A stretch of DNA of 64,000 bases from Symbiodinium sp. CCMP2592 (GCA_905221615.1 CAJNDT010003101.1:1-64000); one strand, 5' to 3'. Counted from the stretch's first letter, positions 21,896 through 32,468 are shown. Notes: generated by a model from the sequence alone, not told the origin. Numbers and translations are program-made.

Positions 21896-21989
21896 TACCT
21901 TAACCCCACGTAACCTACCTTTTCAAGGACTTGTATAAAGAAATCATATTAGGGAACCCTAAAAAGGGAGGTTCCTTAGGGTCCAGGTA
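21896..21989. repeat. fold-back element, family H
   Basis: TACCTTAACCCCACGTAACC to TAGGGTCCAGGTA. The core CTTATATAAAGAAATCATA is nearly invariant in the family. Confidence 0.85.
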
Positions 21990-21997
21990 GCTCGAAC

Positions 21998-22039
21998 GCT
22001 GCAGAGGAGACGTGCTCGAAGCTTCTGTTGGCTCGTGCG
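21998..22039 (-). CDS. candidate exon
   Basis: ARANRSFEHVSSA between GCCACCAG and GC|GTTCGAG (42 nt). The frame is open further upstream. The donor is 8 bp from the end of family H element 21896-21989. Confidence 0.45.
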
Positions 22040-22339
22040 CTGGTGGCCAAGCGGTCCATTCGAGTCGAAGTTTAAAGTTTAGTAGGGTTTAGGGTTTAGG
22101 GGCTTTACGATGTTCTAACAACAACTTTGGGTTTGGGGCTTTTTAAACAGATCGAAACACGCAACTTTGGGTTTAGGTTTTTGTTCAAAACAAGCTGTCA
22201 CATTATATAGCCTGTTTCAGCAGGTCCCGCAAGCAAGTAACAGGGAGAAGGGTGCCCGTGCCCGAACGTCTAGCGCCCCACACCAGGGTTTAGGGGTTCT
22301 TCTTTTTATAAAGGGCCCTTTTTGAGAGAGTTTCGGGTT

Positions 22340-22433
22340 TACCTTAACCCCACGTAACCTACCTTTTCAAGGACATATATAAAGAAATCATATTAGGGAA
22401 CCCTAAAAAGGTAGGATCCTTAGGATCCAGGTA
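22340..22433. repeat. fold-back element, family H
   Basis: TACCTTAACCCCACGTAACC to TTAGGATCCAGGTA. The right end is partly duplicated. Confidence 0.85.
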
Positions 22434-22628
22434 GGATCCTTGGGGTTACCCTAAGCCGTAAACCCGGAAGCCTCTTCCTTGCAAAGGCCCGGGGAGTAGA
22501 CCTTCCTAACACCCTCTTTACAAGGGGGTCTATAAGGGCTACTAAAAGGGATCTATAAGGGTACTATAGTAATTATAGGGGCCTTAAACCTGAGAATAAG
22601 GAAAAGGGTTTTGGGGCCCGTTATACTA

Positions 22629-22723
22629 TACCTGGACCCTAAGGAACCTACCTTTTTTAGGGTTCCCTAATATGATTTCTTTATATAAGTCCTTGAAAAG
22701 GTAGGTTACGTGGGGTTAAGGTA
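22629..22723. repeat. fold-back element, family H, opposite orientation
   Basis: TACCTGGACCCTAAGGAACC to CGTGGGGTTAAGGTA. Confidence 0.9.
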
Positions 22724-22730
22724 AAGCATA

Positions 22731-22842
22731 CTAGGATGCCCAGGAACCTAGGAACAAAAACGGCTCCCTTTTTGGTATTGGGTACCTTTTTAAAGGAGCC
22801 TAGGACTCCAAAAGGGAATAAGGGTACGACTGGGCATCCTAG
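22731..22842. repeat. fold-back element, family E, with 4-bp duplication
   Basis: CTAGGATGCCCAGGAACCTA to CTGGGCATCCTAG. CATA flanks both ends (22727-22730, 22843-22846). Confidence 0.9.
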
Positions 22843-22967
22843 CATAGGGTCCCTTTACAGGGATCTGTAGGGTTCCCTTTAAGGGATCTATAGGGTTCCT
22901 TTGGAGGGATCTATATGTATCCAACGTATCAGTTCGGGTGCTCACCCCGAGCCCTAAACTTTGAAAC

Positions 22968-23046
22968 CTTGTTTTGCAGCAGGCCTCGTTGTCCAGCAGC
23001 CCCGTTACAGCAAGAGCCCCCCCCTTCCCCCGCTTCTTCAAAGCAA
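22968..23046 (-). CDS. candidate exon
   Basis: ALKKRGKGGALAVTGLLDNE then ACCKT, to donor AG|GTTTCAAAG (79 nt). Acceptor CAAAG. Codon choice is coding-like, though a poly-C tract lies inside. Confidence 0.5.
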
Positions 23047-23129
23047 CTTTGAAACCCAAAAAAGGGAACCCTATTATAGAACCCTGTGGTACCCTTTACA
23101 AGGAACCTTCCTTGTAGAACCCTACAGTA

Positions 23130-23238
23130 CCCCAAGGGTCCAAAGGAACCAGTAATCAGGTATATGGGTTCAGGATGGTAGTTATGTAGGTTCCTAGTTG
23201 GCAGAGTATATGATTACTAGGTACTTGGAACCTTGGGT
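23130..23238. repeat. fold-back element, family C
   Basis: CCCCAAGGGTCCAAAGGAAC to GGTACTTGGAACCTTGGG. Confidence 0.75.
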
Positions 23239-23379
23239 ACCCTTTACTAGTTGATGGTTGGGATAGGATTAAAAAACTTAATTAAAATGTTTATTCCTTA
23301 TTGGGTTTAAGTACCCATCAAAACGTAAATTGTTACCCAACTATGACAAAGTTTAATGGCTCCGGAATAAGCTCCGCAC

Positions 23380-23431
23380 CGGCAGTGAAGCTTCCAGGTC
23401 CGAAGAACTGCTGGCCGCGCGTCACTGTTGT
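23380..23431 (-). CDS. candidate exon
   Basis: TTVTRGQQFFGPGSFTA between acceptor CATCCCAG and donor G|GTGCGG (52 nt). High G/C third positions. The frame stays open another 9 codons beyond this donor. Confidence 0.55.
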
Positions 23432-23439
23432 CTGGGATG

Positions 23440-23642
23440 AGCCATTTGGATGGTTGTCAAAATTTTAATATTAGATAATATAAGGTACTATTTTTAATTG
23501 CAAATTATGAAAGGAAGAATAGTGATTAAGATAAAATTTCGAGAATGAATAATTAGGGTCCCTTTTTGGGTCCCTAATATAGTACGGCACCTACTGTTGA
23601 AGGTACCCAAGAAGGACAGTAACTTTGACAACCACCCATGTT
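23440..23642. repeat. fold-back element, family N, enlarged
   Basis: TGGATGGTTGTCAAAATTTT and TTTGACAACCACCCATG form the ends. About 100 bp of AT-rich DNA sits in one arm. Confidence 0.6.
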
Positions 23643-23658
23643 ACGGGACCTTAAACTA

Positions 23659-23765
23659 TAAAATAAAAGCCAGAAAGTTGGAATATGATTCTCCTACACC
23701 CTTTATGGTAAATTATAGGGTATCCTACCCTGAAACCATATTCCAACTTTCTGGAGTTCCCTTTA
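23659..23765. repeat. fold-back element, family B
   Basis: TAAAATAAAAGCCAGAAAGT to CAACTTTCTGGAGTTCCC. Confidence 0.85.
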
Positions 23766-23855
23766 GTGGAACCCCTAGTCTGATTGAAGGAAGATTCCTC
23801 ACTTAAGGGATATTGGAGTCTCTGGGTTACGGGAACCAGACACAAGCTGCCACTA

Positions 23856-23967
23856 CTTGGAGGCCCTTTTGACTTAGTAAGTCGGGTTAGTAAGGTGGGT
23901 TATGGGGATTATAATGGGGTTTCTAGGGGATACTAAGTAGACTTACTAAGTCAACAGGGCCTCCAAG
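23856..23967. repeat. fold-back element, family A
   Basis: CTTGGAGGCCCTTTTGACTT to CAGGGCCTCCAAG, flanked by TA on both sides. Confidence 0.85.
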
Positions 23968-24117
23968 TACTACTACGACGACGACTACTACCACCTACTA
24001 CTGCTGATACTACTCGTATCAGCACAGCAACAATAACTACTACTGCTACTACCACTGCTTCCGCTGCTACGTAGTGACAGCCAGGATCCCCGACACCGGG
24101 CATCAAACTCCCATGGT

Positions 24118-24270
24118 CCTAAATCGGGCCCCCAAAAGCGCATAGGCAAAAATCAGGATAGGCATATCCCATATAAGGATAGGAATATCCCATAAAAACA
24201 TCCTCATAATGAAGCCCAATAAGGCAGGGATATCCCCTATAACATGTTTCTGTGCTTTTGGGTCCCTAAC
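24118..24270. repeat. inverted repeat, single copy
   Basis: GGGCCCCCAAAAGCGCATAGG-type left end and CTGTGCTTTTGGGTCCC right end are complementary. Internal GGGATATCCC-like repeats. Its right end adjoins the donor of exon 24271-24326. Confidence 0.55.
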
Positions 24271-24326
24271 GAAAGCCCGACAACAAGTCATGTCGAGATT
24301 CTGGGCGCCAAAGCATCGAAATGCGT
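24271..24326 (-). CDS. candidate exon
   Basis: After CCTAAACCAAG the frame reads AFRCFGAQNLDMTCCRAF, to donor C|GTTAGGG (56 nt). A TTTAGGG array (24331 onward) is on the acceptor side. Confidence 0.5.
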
Positions 24327-24641
24327 CTTGGTTTAGGGTTTAGGGTTTAGGGTTTAGCCACATGAGCCGATTTAACCCTCATCGTACGGATTTCTGGTTA
24401 GTGTTGGAAGCAAAAGTGTCTATAAACTCCTATGAAAGTGTCAGTCGCGCCTTATGGAACTGTAAACGCCCCCAAAAGGATCCTTCTGAAACTCCTATAC
24501 AAGGCAAGAGTCAGCCGAGACGGCACCAGGGAAACCACCTCCTTCGATCTTTGCAATTCTTTCCTCCTAGGCCGCAGGCAGACTTGACGTGGCTTCGGGA
24601 GGTAGGGGCTCCTCTACGTGTCCCTGATCGCAGCCTTGTAT

Positions 24642-24746
24642 GGGACTTTCCGAAAAATATAGGGGACCCTAATGTTAGCACCCTAAGTATTAGGATCCTT
24701 ATTATAAGAGCCCCAGAATAAGGTACCCCGATTTTCGGAAACTCTC
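24642..24746. repeat. fold-back element, family F
   Basis: GGGACTTTCCGAAAAATATA to ATTTTCGGAAACTCTC. The flanks GTAT and ATAT differ by one base. Confidence 0.8.
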
Positions 24747-25086
24747 ATATAAGGGCTCTGCAATGACGATAGATTCTGCTGCCCTAAGCCCCAAACATTG
24801 AACTAAAGAACCTTGGGGGCTTTAAAAACCTAGCGGTCACCGTCTAATTAGGCCCCTTCAAGAAATGCGGCCCTTTTCGGCCCTGCTTGGTAAGGGTTAT
24901 GGAAAGGCTCCATGTTCTCTGAAATTCCACATACGGTTTTGGATGCATTTCGGGGGGGTTTAGGATTTGCGCTTTAAGAATGAAGGCTTTCGATTTGGAG
25001 TTCTTGGGGTTTTGGGCGTAGGGTGCTGGCCATGGATGATGACGACGTGCAGGTGATGAACCTGTTCTCGTCAACAAACTGTTGAC

Positions 25087-25143
25087 AGGTCTGAATGCAC
25101 GCAACAACAAGATGACGATGGTGGTGAAGATGAAGATCAAACC
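25087..25143 (-). CDS. candidate exon, transmembrane-like
   Basis: GLIFIFTTIVILLLRAFRP between CCGAG and CCT|GTCAAC (57 nt). A hydrophobic run of 14 residues followed by Arg, as in a membrane helix. Third positions are mostly C or G. Confidence 0.5.
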
Positions 25144-25246
25144 CTCGGGATCAAAACAGCCCAAAAGCCTTACATAGTATGGTCTTTGGGCCCAGCAGCC
25201 TTAATGTATGAGTCCTTAGATCCCTAGGGAATGGGAAGGTAGCTAC

Positions 25247-25314
25247 ATGGTTATGTTGATGATGACCAACAAGGCCAGGATTATGATGACGATGAAGCGG
25301 TCAAGGTGACAATG
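25247..25314 (-). CDS. candidate exon, transmembrane-like
   Basis: After CACCAG the frame reads HCHLDRFIVIIILALLVIIN then IT, to donor AT|GTAGCT (68 nt). Likely neighbour of the similar segment at 25087-25143. Its end phase does not fit that exon as drawn, so one boundary is off. Confidence 0.5.
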
Positions 25315-25346
25315 CTGGTGGTTGAGGGTGGTTTTGGTTGCGGGAA

Positions 25347-25455
25347 TATAAGGGCCTTGATAATTAATTAGAGTACGGTTTTGGGACCTAATATACCATA
25401 GTTATGATAAGGAACCATCAAAATAGCATAAAGTTAATTATTTGGGCCCCTGTAT
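25347..25455. repeat. fold-back element, family D
   Basis: TATAAGGGCCTTGATAATTA to AATTATTTGGGCCCCTGTA. Confidence 0.8.
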
Positions 25456-25555
25456 TGGCAGAGTTACAAAAACAAGCTCCCAAGCAGGTTGTGCGCGTTC
25501 AACCCACGTTGCCAACCAGGGTGCCCAGTAGCCATGTCTGGGAAGGCAGCTGGAC

Positions 25556-25606
25556 CTGAGACACCCAGAGTGGCACAGGTTCCGGGTCGAGGGCTTTCAG
25601 GTCAAT
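25556..25606 (-). CDS. candidate exon
   Basis: IDLKALDPEPVPLWVSQ between CACCAAG and CAG|GTCCAG (51 nt, phase 0 at both ends). The same frame is open on both sides. Confidence 0.6.
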
Positions 25607-25732
25607 CTTGGTGACAACCACGCTACTAGTATCGGCAGTAGTCAGAGCACTGGTCAGCGTGGTTCATAGCATGAGCAGGTAATTGAACTGCTCGAATCAG
25701 TCACCGTTGCAACGCAACCCAAACTCGCCTAC

Positions 25733-25825
25733 TATAGGGGCCTTAATAATTAGAAGCCCTTGATAGTATAGTTGAAATAAGGAACCCCCAAAAATGTATT
25801 AGTAATTATTATCATGCCCCTGTAT
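25733..25825. repeat. fold-back element, family D
   Basis: TATAGGGGCCTTAATAATTA to TAATTATTATCATGCCCC. Confidence 0.8.
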
Positions 25826-26039
25826 TAAATATGCCCCAGTCACCTCATGTTGGCTCCGGCTGCACCAACCAGGGCAGCATTCGCCATGAAGCCTGGCTTC
25901 GCTCTCGAGTGGTCTCTGCCTGAACCCTGTAAGGATCCTGTGCGGTTTAGGGTTGAGGGTTTAGGGTAGCCTACCTTTCTACGGTTCCAAACCATGGTTT
26001 TCTTGTATAAGTTCTTGAAAAGGCCGTTTGCTAGAAGTT

Positions 26040-26160
26040 CAGGTGCAGGTTACGATTATCAGGGACTGCACGCCGCGTCTGGTGGTCGCCCTCGGCCACG
26101 GCAGCTCAAATTCAGAGATAGAGCAATGCCGAAACATGTTCAGAGACTCTAAACTTTAAA
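26040..26160. other. ambiguous coding-like stretch
   Basis: Plus strand TPRLVVALGHGSSNSEIEQC and minus strand ISEFELPWPRATTRRGVQ are both open with G/C third positions. Confidence 0.25.
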
Positions 26161-26516
26161 CCTTAGGGCAGCTTGTTAGTTTAGAGGGCTGAGGGTTCGG
26201 GTTAAGACATCGAAACCAGCCTTCATGAGCTGGAATCTCTCTCAAGGGCCCGAACCCAAGAATACCATCTCGCTACAGTCCTTCGACCCGTGCAAAGCCC
26301 TCTAACATCGAAATACCGAACGTCATCATCAACTTCAAGAGTGCACAAGTGTTCTCAACTCGCATGTGCAGAATGTGAGACCTAAACGCAATCCGACAAG
26401 ACAACAAAAGTTGTCACACGTGACCATGGCACACTTTCCGAGCCATGTGTAATGCTCCGATCGACATGTTTCTGCTCCTCGGGGCTTGCCAGGATCGTAA
26501 CTAACCAGGACAACAG

Positions 26517-26726
26517 TTGTTACCAACTGCCAAGGAAAATGATATTTCCGGTACTATTCTTTCGAGAAGTTATGTCACTTTTCAAACCGAAAACCATGGA
26601 CCAGAACACTTCACGCAAGATCCTTTGCTGTTTGGTGTCAGTGGCTTGCTAAACTGCAGCGATGAAGTCCTGATACTTGACAGATTTGACAGTAGACCAG
26701 GTCCGAGCAGCGAAATACATGCGTAG
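26517..26726 (+). other. hypothetical ORF without G/C third-position bias
   Basis: 69 codons from TTG to TAG, protein-like (SYVTFQTENHGPEHFTQDPL), free of repeats. Its codon use differs from the exons and its strand is opposite, so coding status is doubtful. Confidence 0.25.
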
Positions 26727-27196
26727 AGGGGCGTAGCGGTTTGGAGCTTAGGGGGTTCAGGGTTTAGCGATTAGGTTTAGGGTTCGGGGTCTAGGGTTCA
26801 GGGATTTGATTGAATTTTGTAAGGGTTCAACGGTCCGAAGATTCAGGGTCTAGGCTTTAGGATGCATGGCCTGACGTGGGGTTGGACGTGCTGTAGACGT
26901 CGGTCTGCATACATGAAATGGTTGAACTCTGTCGAGTTTAAGTAAGCTTTGTGCAAGCAAACCCCATCTAGTCTGATGCATCCCGAGCAACCGGTCATGT
27001 CGATGGCGCCTTGCAGCACATGTGAATACAATATAACGTGTAATATACATGTAGGTATATATGTTAGATAATGCATAATATGTAGTATACAAAACTGATG
27101 TGTAAACCGCGTTGGGCTCAACAACTTCAGGCGCGAAGCGTCCTAAGGGGGTTGTGCTTCGGGTTCCTGATTCTGACCCTACTTGTGCTATAACTG

Positions 27197-27330
27197 TATA
27201 GGGGGCCTTGACAATTGGCATAAGTAATAAGGTCTTTGGAGTTTCTTCTAGTAGGATTATACTAAGGAAACCCCAAAATTTCGAAATGGTAGTGGTATTT
27301 GTGTGGTTGTTTGTAGTATTAAGGTCCCAA
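27197..27330. repeat. fold-back element, family D (long)
   Basis: TATAGGGGGCCTTGACAATT to GTAGTATTAAGGTCCC, with extra sequence in the right half. Confidence 0.65.
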
Positions 27331-28109
27331 CATTACAGCCGTCCTCAGACTCTTATTGTGTAGTAGCATGTCAGGCGCAGATTTCGTGTTCGGGGGCTCA
27401 AATTCGAGGGGCAGGAGGCCATTGCAAGTTACTTCGGCCCAACTTTCTGCACAAGCTCGAAGGCTGAAAGGTCTCGAGGACAAGGATCATAGAAACTCCA
27501 AGCCCTGAACCCTTAAACAATGAAATCTGAAACACAAACTATAGGACTGAGGATCACGGAATTCCATAATTCTTGCCATATCAAGCTCCAGCTATAAGGC
27601 TTTCGGAGGCAGGCGTTTTGGGCTGGGACTTAAAGCATGGGCTGTCGTCAAAAGAGTTAAACCACAGTTGCAATGAATAGCAAACTGATAATTAGCGCTT
27701 GCTAGGTTGTGATAGCTTGCGTTTGCTTTCTTCTACATCCCTGCTCATGAACCCCCATTCTACAAAGCCTTGTACAGTCCTGGAGAGCAATGTTTCTTTA
27801 AACCCCCTATAAACTCACCGAAAAATCTTGAACATCATAAAACACCTTTAAGATTTCCTGCAGGGCCCTAAATTCCCTGAGACAAGACCATGGATAGTTC
27901 TCTGAATCAGGGTACCGTTTGGGAGGTGTTGATAAGCGTGCCGCCTAATTTTGGGTTCCTCAACAGGGACCCCAATTCAGAGAAGTACCCACATACTGGA
28001 ACACAAAAGATGCCAAGTTCATGCCGAGAAACAGCCGGCTTGGACGTTGAACGTTGGACCTGACCCGATGCTTTAGACACTGCTTTGGGTTGCTGTAATG
28101 TATTTTGGC

Positions 28110-28220
28110 CTACTTGTCGGATATCATGGGGAAACAAAAGCTAACCTTTTCGTTATATAGGGATTAAATAGGGACTAACTAGACTACCCAGATAAGGTTA
28201 AAGGTTACCTACTCCACTAC
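28110..28220. repeat. dispersed repeat, family O
   Basis: CTACTTGTCGGATATCATGG to GTTAAAGGTTACCTACTC. It separates two minus-strand open stretches. Confidence 0.75.
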
Positions 28221-28270
28221 GAGGTTGGGGTTGTGGATTTACGTCAAGGATCAAGTTTCTAGGGTTGAGC

Positions 28271-28552
28271 TCAACGGATCTTTATACGGTTGTAGGGCTT
28301 CGTGGGATTAAGCTGCCAAACTGGCCCCTGGTATCGACAGACCAGAAGGATTGCTAGGAGGGCTGTATCGCGACTTTGAACTTTTTGTTCGGTGACTCTG
28401 CGCTTTAGCAACGGGCTTAAATCTAAGAGAGTTCTACAAAGGTTTTGAGGAGGAGCTTCACCTAAGAGGGTGCTGTGAGGTTTCATTGGGTTCTCAGGGA
28501 CTTGTAGAAGGAGCATAATGTAAGTCCCCGCTGAAACATCGTAACCAAACAC
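28271..28552 (-). other. hypothetical ORF, 93 codons
   Basis: Starts MFGYDVSAGTYIMLLLQVPE and ends in NRIKIR. It is protein-like but lacks the G/C third-position bias. A further open stretch (SRHELGIFCVPVCGYFSELG) follows beyond the family O element at 27907-28110. It may be a decayed gene or chance. Confidence 0.3.
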
Positions 28553-28824
28553 ATTTCCTTAAGTTGGAACTCAACTCAAGAACGGGGTTGCGATGCTGCA
28601 CAGCAGCAACGAAGCTGTACCGGCATTCTGTTGTAAGCCTACTTTCCGGAAAGGTCCCAAAGCCTAAACTCGGAACCTAGCCCGAAAGCCTAAACTCTAA
28701 ACCTCAAACCCTGACGCCGCCAAGCAAGAACCACAACGCTTCGATAGTAAAGCCTGAGCCCTAAATGCTGAACCTCAAACCCTAACCCACAGATTGAACC
28801 CTAAACCGTAAACCCAAAGCCTAA

Positions 28825-28915
28825 TATAGGGGCCTTAACAACTAGAATAGGGTTCCGGGGAACATTGTACTGGAACTATAATGAGGAACCCCAAACTGGT
28901 ATTGTAATTATTTAC
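28825..28915. repeat. fold-back element, family D
   Basis: TATAGGGGCCTTAACAACTA at the left. The right arm is degenerate. Confidence 0.65.
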
Positions 28916-28989
28916 ACGCGAACCACTGCTTAGGAACTCATCACAAGGACCCCTAATAATCTAGGTTTCTTCGGGTCCAGGTAGTTTTA

Positions 28990-29093
28990 ATGGCTAGTTC
29001 AAGGAATAAACAGGGCTCCCTAATTGGTGTTGGGTACCTTTATAAGGAACCTAGGACTGCAAAAAGGTGATAAGGGTACTACTGGGCATCCTC
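28990..29093. repeat. fold-back element, family E, left end damaged
   Basis: AAACAGGGCTCCCTAATTGG and TACTACTGGGCATCCT are conserved. The left terminal repeat is replaced. Confidence 0.7.
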
Positions 29094-29191
29094 GTATAAG
29101 AGTTTTTGGTGTTTGGGGTTAGGGTCTTAGGGCGTAGGTTCAGGGCTTGCAGAATACTACCAGTACTGCCATGTTTCCAAAAAGGCGCTAC

Positions 29192-29298
29192 TAAAGACAA
29201 AGCCAGAAAGTTGGAATACGATTATCCTAAACCCTTTATGGTAAATTATAAGGTATCCTACCCTGAAACCATATTCCAACTTTCTGGAGTTCTTTTTA
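29192..29298. repeat. fold-back element, family B
   Basis: TAAAGACAAAGCCAGAAAGT to CAACTTTCTGGAGTTC. Confidence 0.85.
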
Positions 29299-29494
29299 CG
29301 GTTTCAGGTCTAGGTTTTAGGTGGATTGACCGCACATAATAATCAGGAATAAGACCGAGCTTGGGAATCCGGAATGGGTCTGGTTTTTCTAGACCCCAGA
29401 CCCTTAACCCTAAACCCCTATACTGTAAACCCTAAACTCTAAACCCTAAACTCTAGACCCTAAACTCTAAGCCCTTAACTCTAAACCCGCAAAC

Positions 29495-29548
29495 GAACAT
29501 CGTGCATCCATGCGGCCGCAAGAGCTGACCCTCGGAGAAGTTGAAACG
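29495..29548 (-). CDS. candidate exon, frame uncertain
   Basis: 54 nt between AGTTTAG and TTC|GTTTGCGGG. The frame with the highest G/C third positions reads RFNFSEGQLLRPHGCTMF; FQLLRGSALAAAWMHDV is also open. Confidence 0.4.
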
Positions 29549-29869
29549 CTAAACTCTGAGGTTTGTTAGGTCAGGTTTTTATTTCTTAAGAGCTCTTTTG
29601 TGCCTGCACGAAGGTTCGGACTACTCAGGGTTTAGGCTTTACAGTGTAGGGCAATATAGAAGCCGAAGTTTAGATAAATACCAACAACGTTCTGGGATTC
29701 AGTTTTAGTTATGGAGCAACATACTCTGAAACCCTATTGTAATCTCTAAGCCCCTACATCTTTGTTTGTTTCAATCCTTGGGGATTGAGGTGGCTAGGAT
29801 TTTGAAACCCAGAATATTTATCAGGAGGTTTTGCAGCTTGGGGTTCCGGGATAGGATTAGGGTCTAGGG

Positions 29870-29942
29870 TTTAGGGTTTAGGGGTCTGGGGTTTAGGGGT
29901 TTAAGGGTCTAGGGGTTTCGGGTTTGGGGTTTAGGGCTTTGA
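29870..29942 (+). repeat. TTTAGGG array
   Basis: Short run of TTTAGGG, TCTAGGGG and TTCGGG variants. Confidence 0.85.
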
Positions 29943-30095
29943 GGCATTGGCGCGGGTTTTGGCGGTTTGTCGTTCCGGTGTATTCCCCAAACTCCAACGG
30001 CCTACAGTTTCAGCCCAAAGCCCTAAAGCCCGTTGAGGAACCCCTAAAGATCCCTTTAAAGGAACCCAGAACCCCTAAACCCCTGAACCCTCAAC

Positions 30096-30174
30096 CCCTG
30101 TAGGAAGGTTCGATTCGGGTCTCCGGCTCGAATGGGAGCTTATGGAGCTTGAGGCTCCGTTTGGCGCCGAAAGC
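30096..30174 (-). CDS. candidate exon, basic
   Basis: FGAKRSLKLHKLPFEPETRI then EPSYR, up to GGG|GTTGAGG. The acceptor (ACGAG) lies 7 bp from family G element 30181-30340. Codon choice is coding-like. Confidence 0.45.
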
Positions 30175-30180
30175 CTCGTT

Positions 30181-30340
30181 CCCAGACATTCCAAAATCCT
30201 TAATTCAGGACTATACTTGAAATCATGATAGGATCCCTTATATGAAAAAAGGCATATTCCTTAATTAAGGGATTTTGGAAGGTCTCTAAAATGAAATAAG
30301 GCATATTCCTTAATTAAGGGATTTTGGAAGGTCTGTAGGG
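30181..30340. repeat. fold-back element, family G, with repeated right arm
   Basis: CCCAGACATTCCAAAATCC on the left. Two successive right arms (GGATTTTGGAAGGTCT) at about 30260-30280 and 30320-30337. Confidence 0.8.
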
Positions 30341-30431
30341 TTTAGCCTGGAAGGTCCGTGGCCCGTTCGGGTTTAGGGTTTAGGCTAGGTGCAAGGAAAG
30401 CTCAGCCTCAACCCGAAATCAAGAACTCCAC

Positions 30432-30515
30432 GCTCCTTCCCCAATTTCTCGAGGCGCATATCCTCGATGTAGATGGCGATGTAGCCCCAAATCGCCAGGT
30501 TCAGTTGGACCATGG
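30432..30515 (-). CDS. candidate exon, membrane-like
   Basis: Acceptor GCTTCAG, split codon, MVQLNLAIWGYIAIYIEDMR then LEKLGKE, donor C|GTGGAG (84 nt). Very strong coding look: hydrophobic stretch followed by a charged helix, G/C third positions throughout. Confidence 0.75.
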
Positions 30516-30535
30516 CTGAAGCAGGGAATTAGCAT

Positions 30536-30647
30536 CTAAAATGTCCCGTAACCTAGGAATAAAAAGGGCTCCCTCTTTGGTGTTGGGTACCTTTATAAGG
30601 AGCCTAGGACTACAAAATGGGAATAAGGGTACTACTGGACATCCTAG
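30536..30647. repeat. fold-back element, family E, with 4-bp duplication
   Basis: CTAAAATGTCCCGTAACCTA to CTACTGGACATCCTAG. GCAT flanks both ends (30532-30535, 30648-30651). Confidence 0.9.
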
Positions 30648-31525
30648 GCATAGGGTTTCGGGTTCAGGGTTTCTCAGACTCACGGAAGTGCCAAGTTCGA
30701 AGATACAACCCCAAGTCTTGTGGGCTTATAGAAGGGGACATTTTAGGAAGGGGCCTCTTTCAAGAGTTCCAGTTTTGGATCGCGTGGGCTTGTTCAGTGC
30801 ACGCCTGTTTTATGGAGTGGCGAACTTGTGTTAAGGGTTCCGCTTCAGGCTGACCTACGCATGTTGTGAAAAGCGCCCTCGGCGTGCAGAGCTTCTAGTA
30901 TCCCCAATCTCCGAAACCCCAAACCGCAGGACTCCTTGAACGAGCTCTTTGCAGGACCCTACGCCGCGAGCATTAACGACTAGAGGAGGCATTTTCGAGT
31001 TCCTTCTAACGTGTAGAACGGCCCTGATTAGGCCATGTTCTAATTATGAACCCCTATACCCTAGACCCCAAAGCCCCTGTAAAAGGCCGACGGACCTGAC
31101 ACTCTACTATCATGTGCCTGCGCAGAAATCCTGCTGGGCGGCATCCATGGGGTACGGACTCTTGCAAGCAACCGTCACCTCAGAGAGAGAGACAGAGAGA
31201 CAGAAAGCGTTCTTGTGAGTATTATTTTGAGAGTTTGGAAATGAGCGCTAAGATCTCAGGACTTGCTGCTGAGTAGTGCCAATTTGGTCCGTGCTACACC
31301 GACTAGTTAGTAGGGGGCGGGACAGAAGCGGCAGAGTGCAGGCACGAAGAGCACAAACAAACCCTAACCAAGCTCTACACTGCGACGGAGCCTAAATTTA
31401 ATCCTATCGCAACCGGCTAAAGCGACAGGGGAACATTTGTCGAAACACTTTCATCTTTTGTAGTTGCACTGGGCAGGTTCGTACGTCAGGATGTTGGGCT
31501 GTCGGGCCAGTATCCAACGTCCCTC

Positions 31526-31632
31526 ATGTAGGAACCTGATTAAGAAACCTTGGGCGTTGTTAGGCCTTATATGAGTCCTACTATTTTGAGGTGGGTTCTA
31601 GGCCCAGGGTTTCTTAATCAGGTTCCTACATT
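31526..31632. repeat. fold-back element, family L
   Basis: ATGTAGGAACCTGATTAAGA to TTAATCAGGTTCCTACAT. Confidence 0.85.
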
Positions 31633-31859
31633 AAGTGTCTTGAGTCCTGAACTGGAACCCTAAATCGTCAAACTCTGTGTCGAAGCCCTTCGATATAGTG
31701 CACGGTGCATTTTGCACCCCGCCTTCTCTTCTCCGAATTCAGGGCATGTGCGGGATCCTGTTCACGAAGGTGGATACCCATTGGGGGGTAGGGGTGGTGG
31801 GGGTGGGGCCGCCGGGGGGCAGGTCTTAGGATTTACGGGTTTAGGGAAGCCCAAGTCAC

Positions 31860-31897
31860 AGTGCGGATGTTCGTGACGATCCTCGGATGGTCGTGCA
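31860..31897 (-). CDS. candidate micro-exon
   Basis: HDHPRIVTNIRT between GTCGTCAG and ACT|GTGACT (38 nt). Confidence 0.45.
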
Positions 31898-32143
31898 CTG
31901 ACGACAGCTTTACACTCCTTCCGCGCTAACCAAGCGTCTTAACCCTAATTACTCTAAAAGCCCTTAAAGACCCCAAACTCTAAACCCTTGACCCCTACAA
32001 GCCCCCAAAGAAAACCAAGATTGCAAATCCGGCTCCTGTAAGGGCGTGATCTCTGCGCTTCTACTTGGATCGGTGCTTGGTCAAAAAATTGCTCCTCTTG
32101 GCTGTGCCCGGAGTATCCCGAAATCCTGTGAGGTTTGGGATAT

Positions 32144-32249
32144 GGGAGTTACCAAAAATGGGGGATCCCAATATAATACCCTAACTAGTAGGGTCCTTAT
32201 AATACAAAAAGGTCACCAAAATAAGGTACCTCCATTTTCGGAAACTCCC
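32144..32249. repeat. fold-back element, family F, with 4-bp duplication
   Basis: GGGAGTTACCAAAAATGGGG to CATTTTCGGAAACTCCC, ATAT on both sides. Confidence 0.9.
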
Positions 32250-32351
32250 ATATGACCCCAGACCCTCAACTCGAGGATTTCGGGCGCAGGTTTGGACTTA
32301 GAGCTGTAGGGTTTATGATGGTTTATGGCTTCCAGGGCCCAGGCTTTGGAG

Positions 32352-32468
32352 TACAGTAGAAGCCAGAAAGTTGGAACATCATTATCCTCATGCCCTTAAG
32401 GTAAAGTCTAAGGGATCCTAGCACTAATCCTTCTAAAGACATGGCCCGACTTTCTGGCTTCTACTGTA
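32352..32468. repeat. fold-back element, family B, second subtype
   Basis: TACAGTAGAAGCCAGAAAGT to ACTTTCTGGCTTCTACTGTA. The interior matches the arms of the long hairpin at 2692. Confidence 0.85.

Noticed and set aside
30949..31218. Plus-strand ORF, and minus-strand reading ACKSPYPMDAAQQDF at about 31110-31160
   Set aside because: Neither has both splice signals; the minus reading would need a GC donor. Left unannotated.
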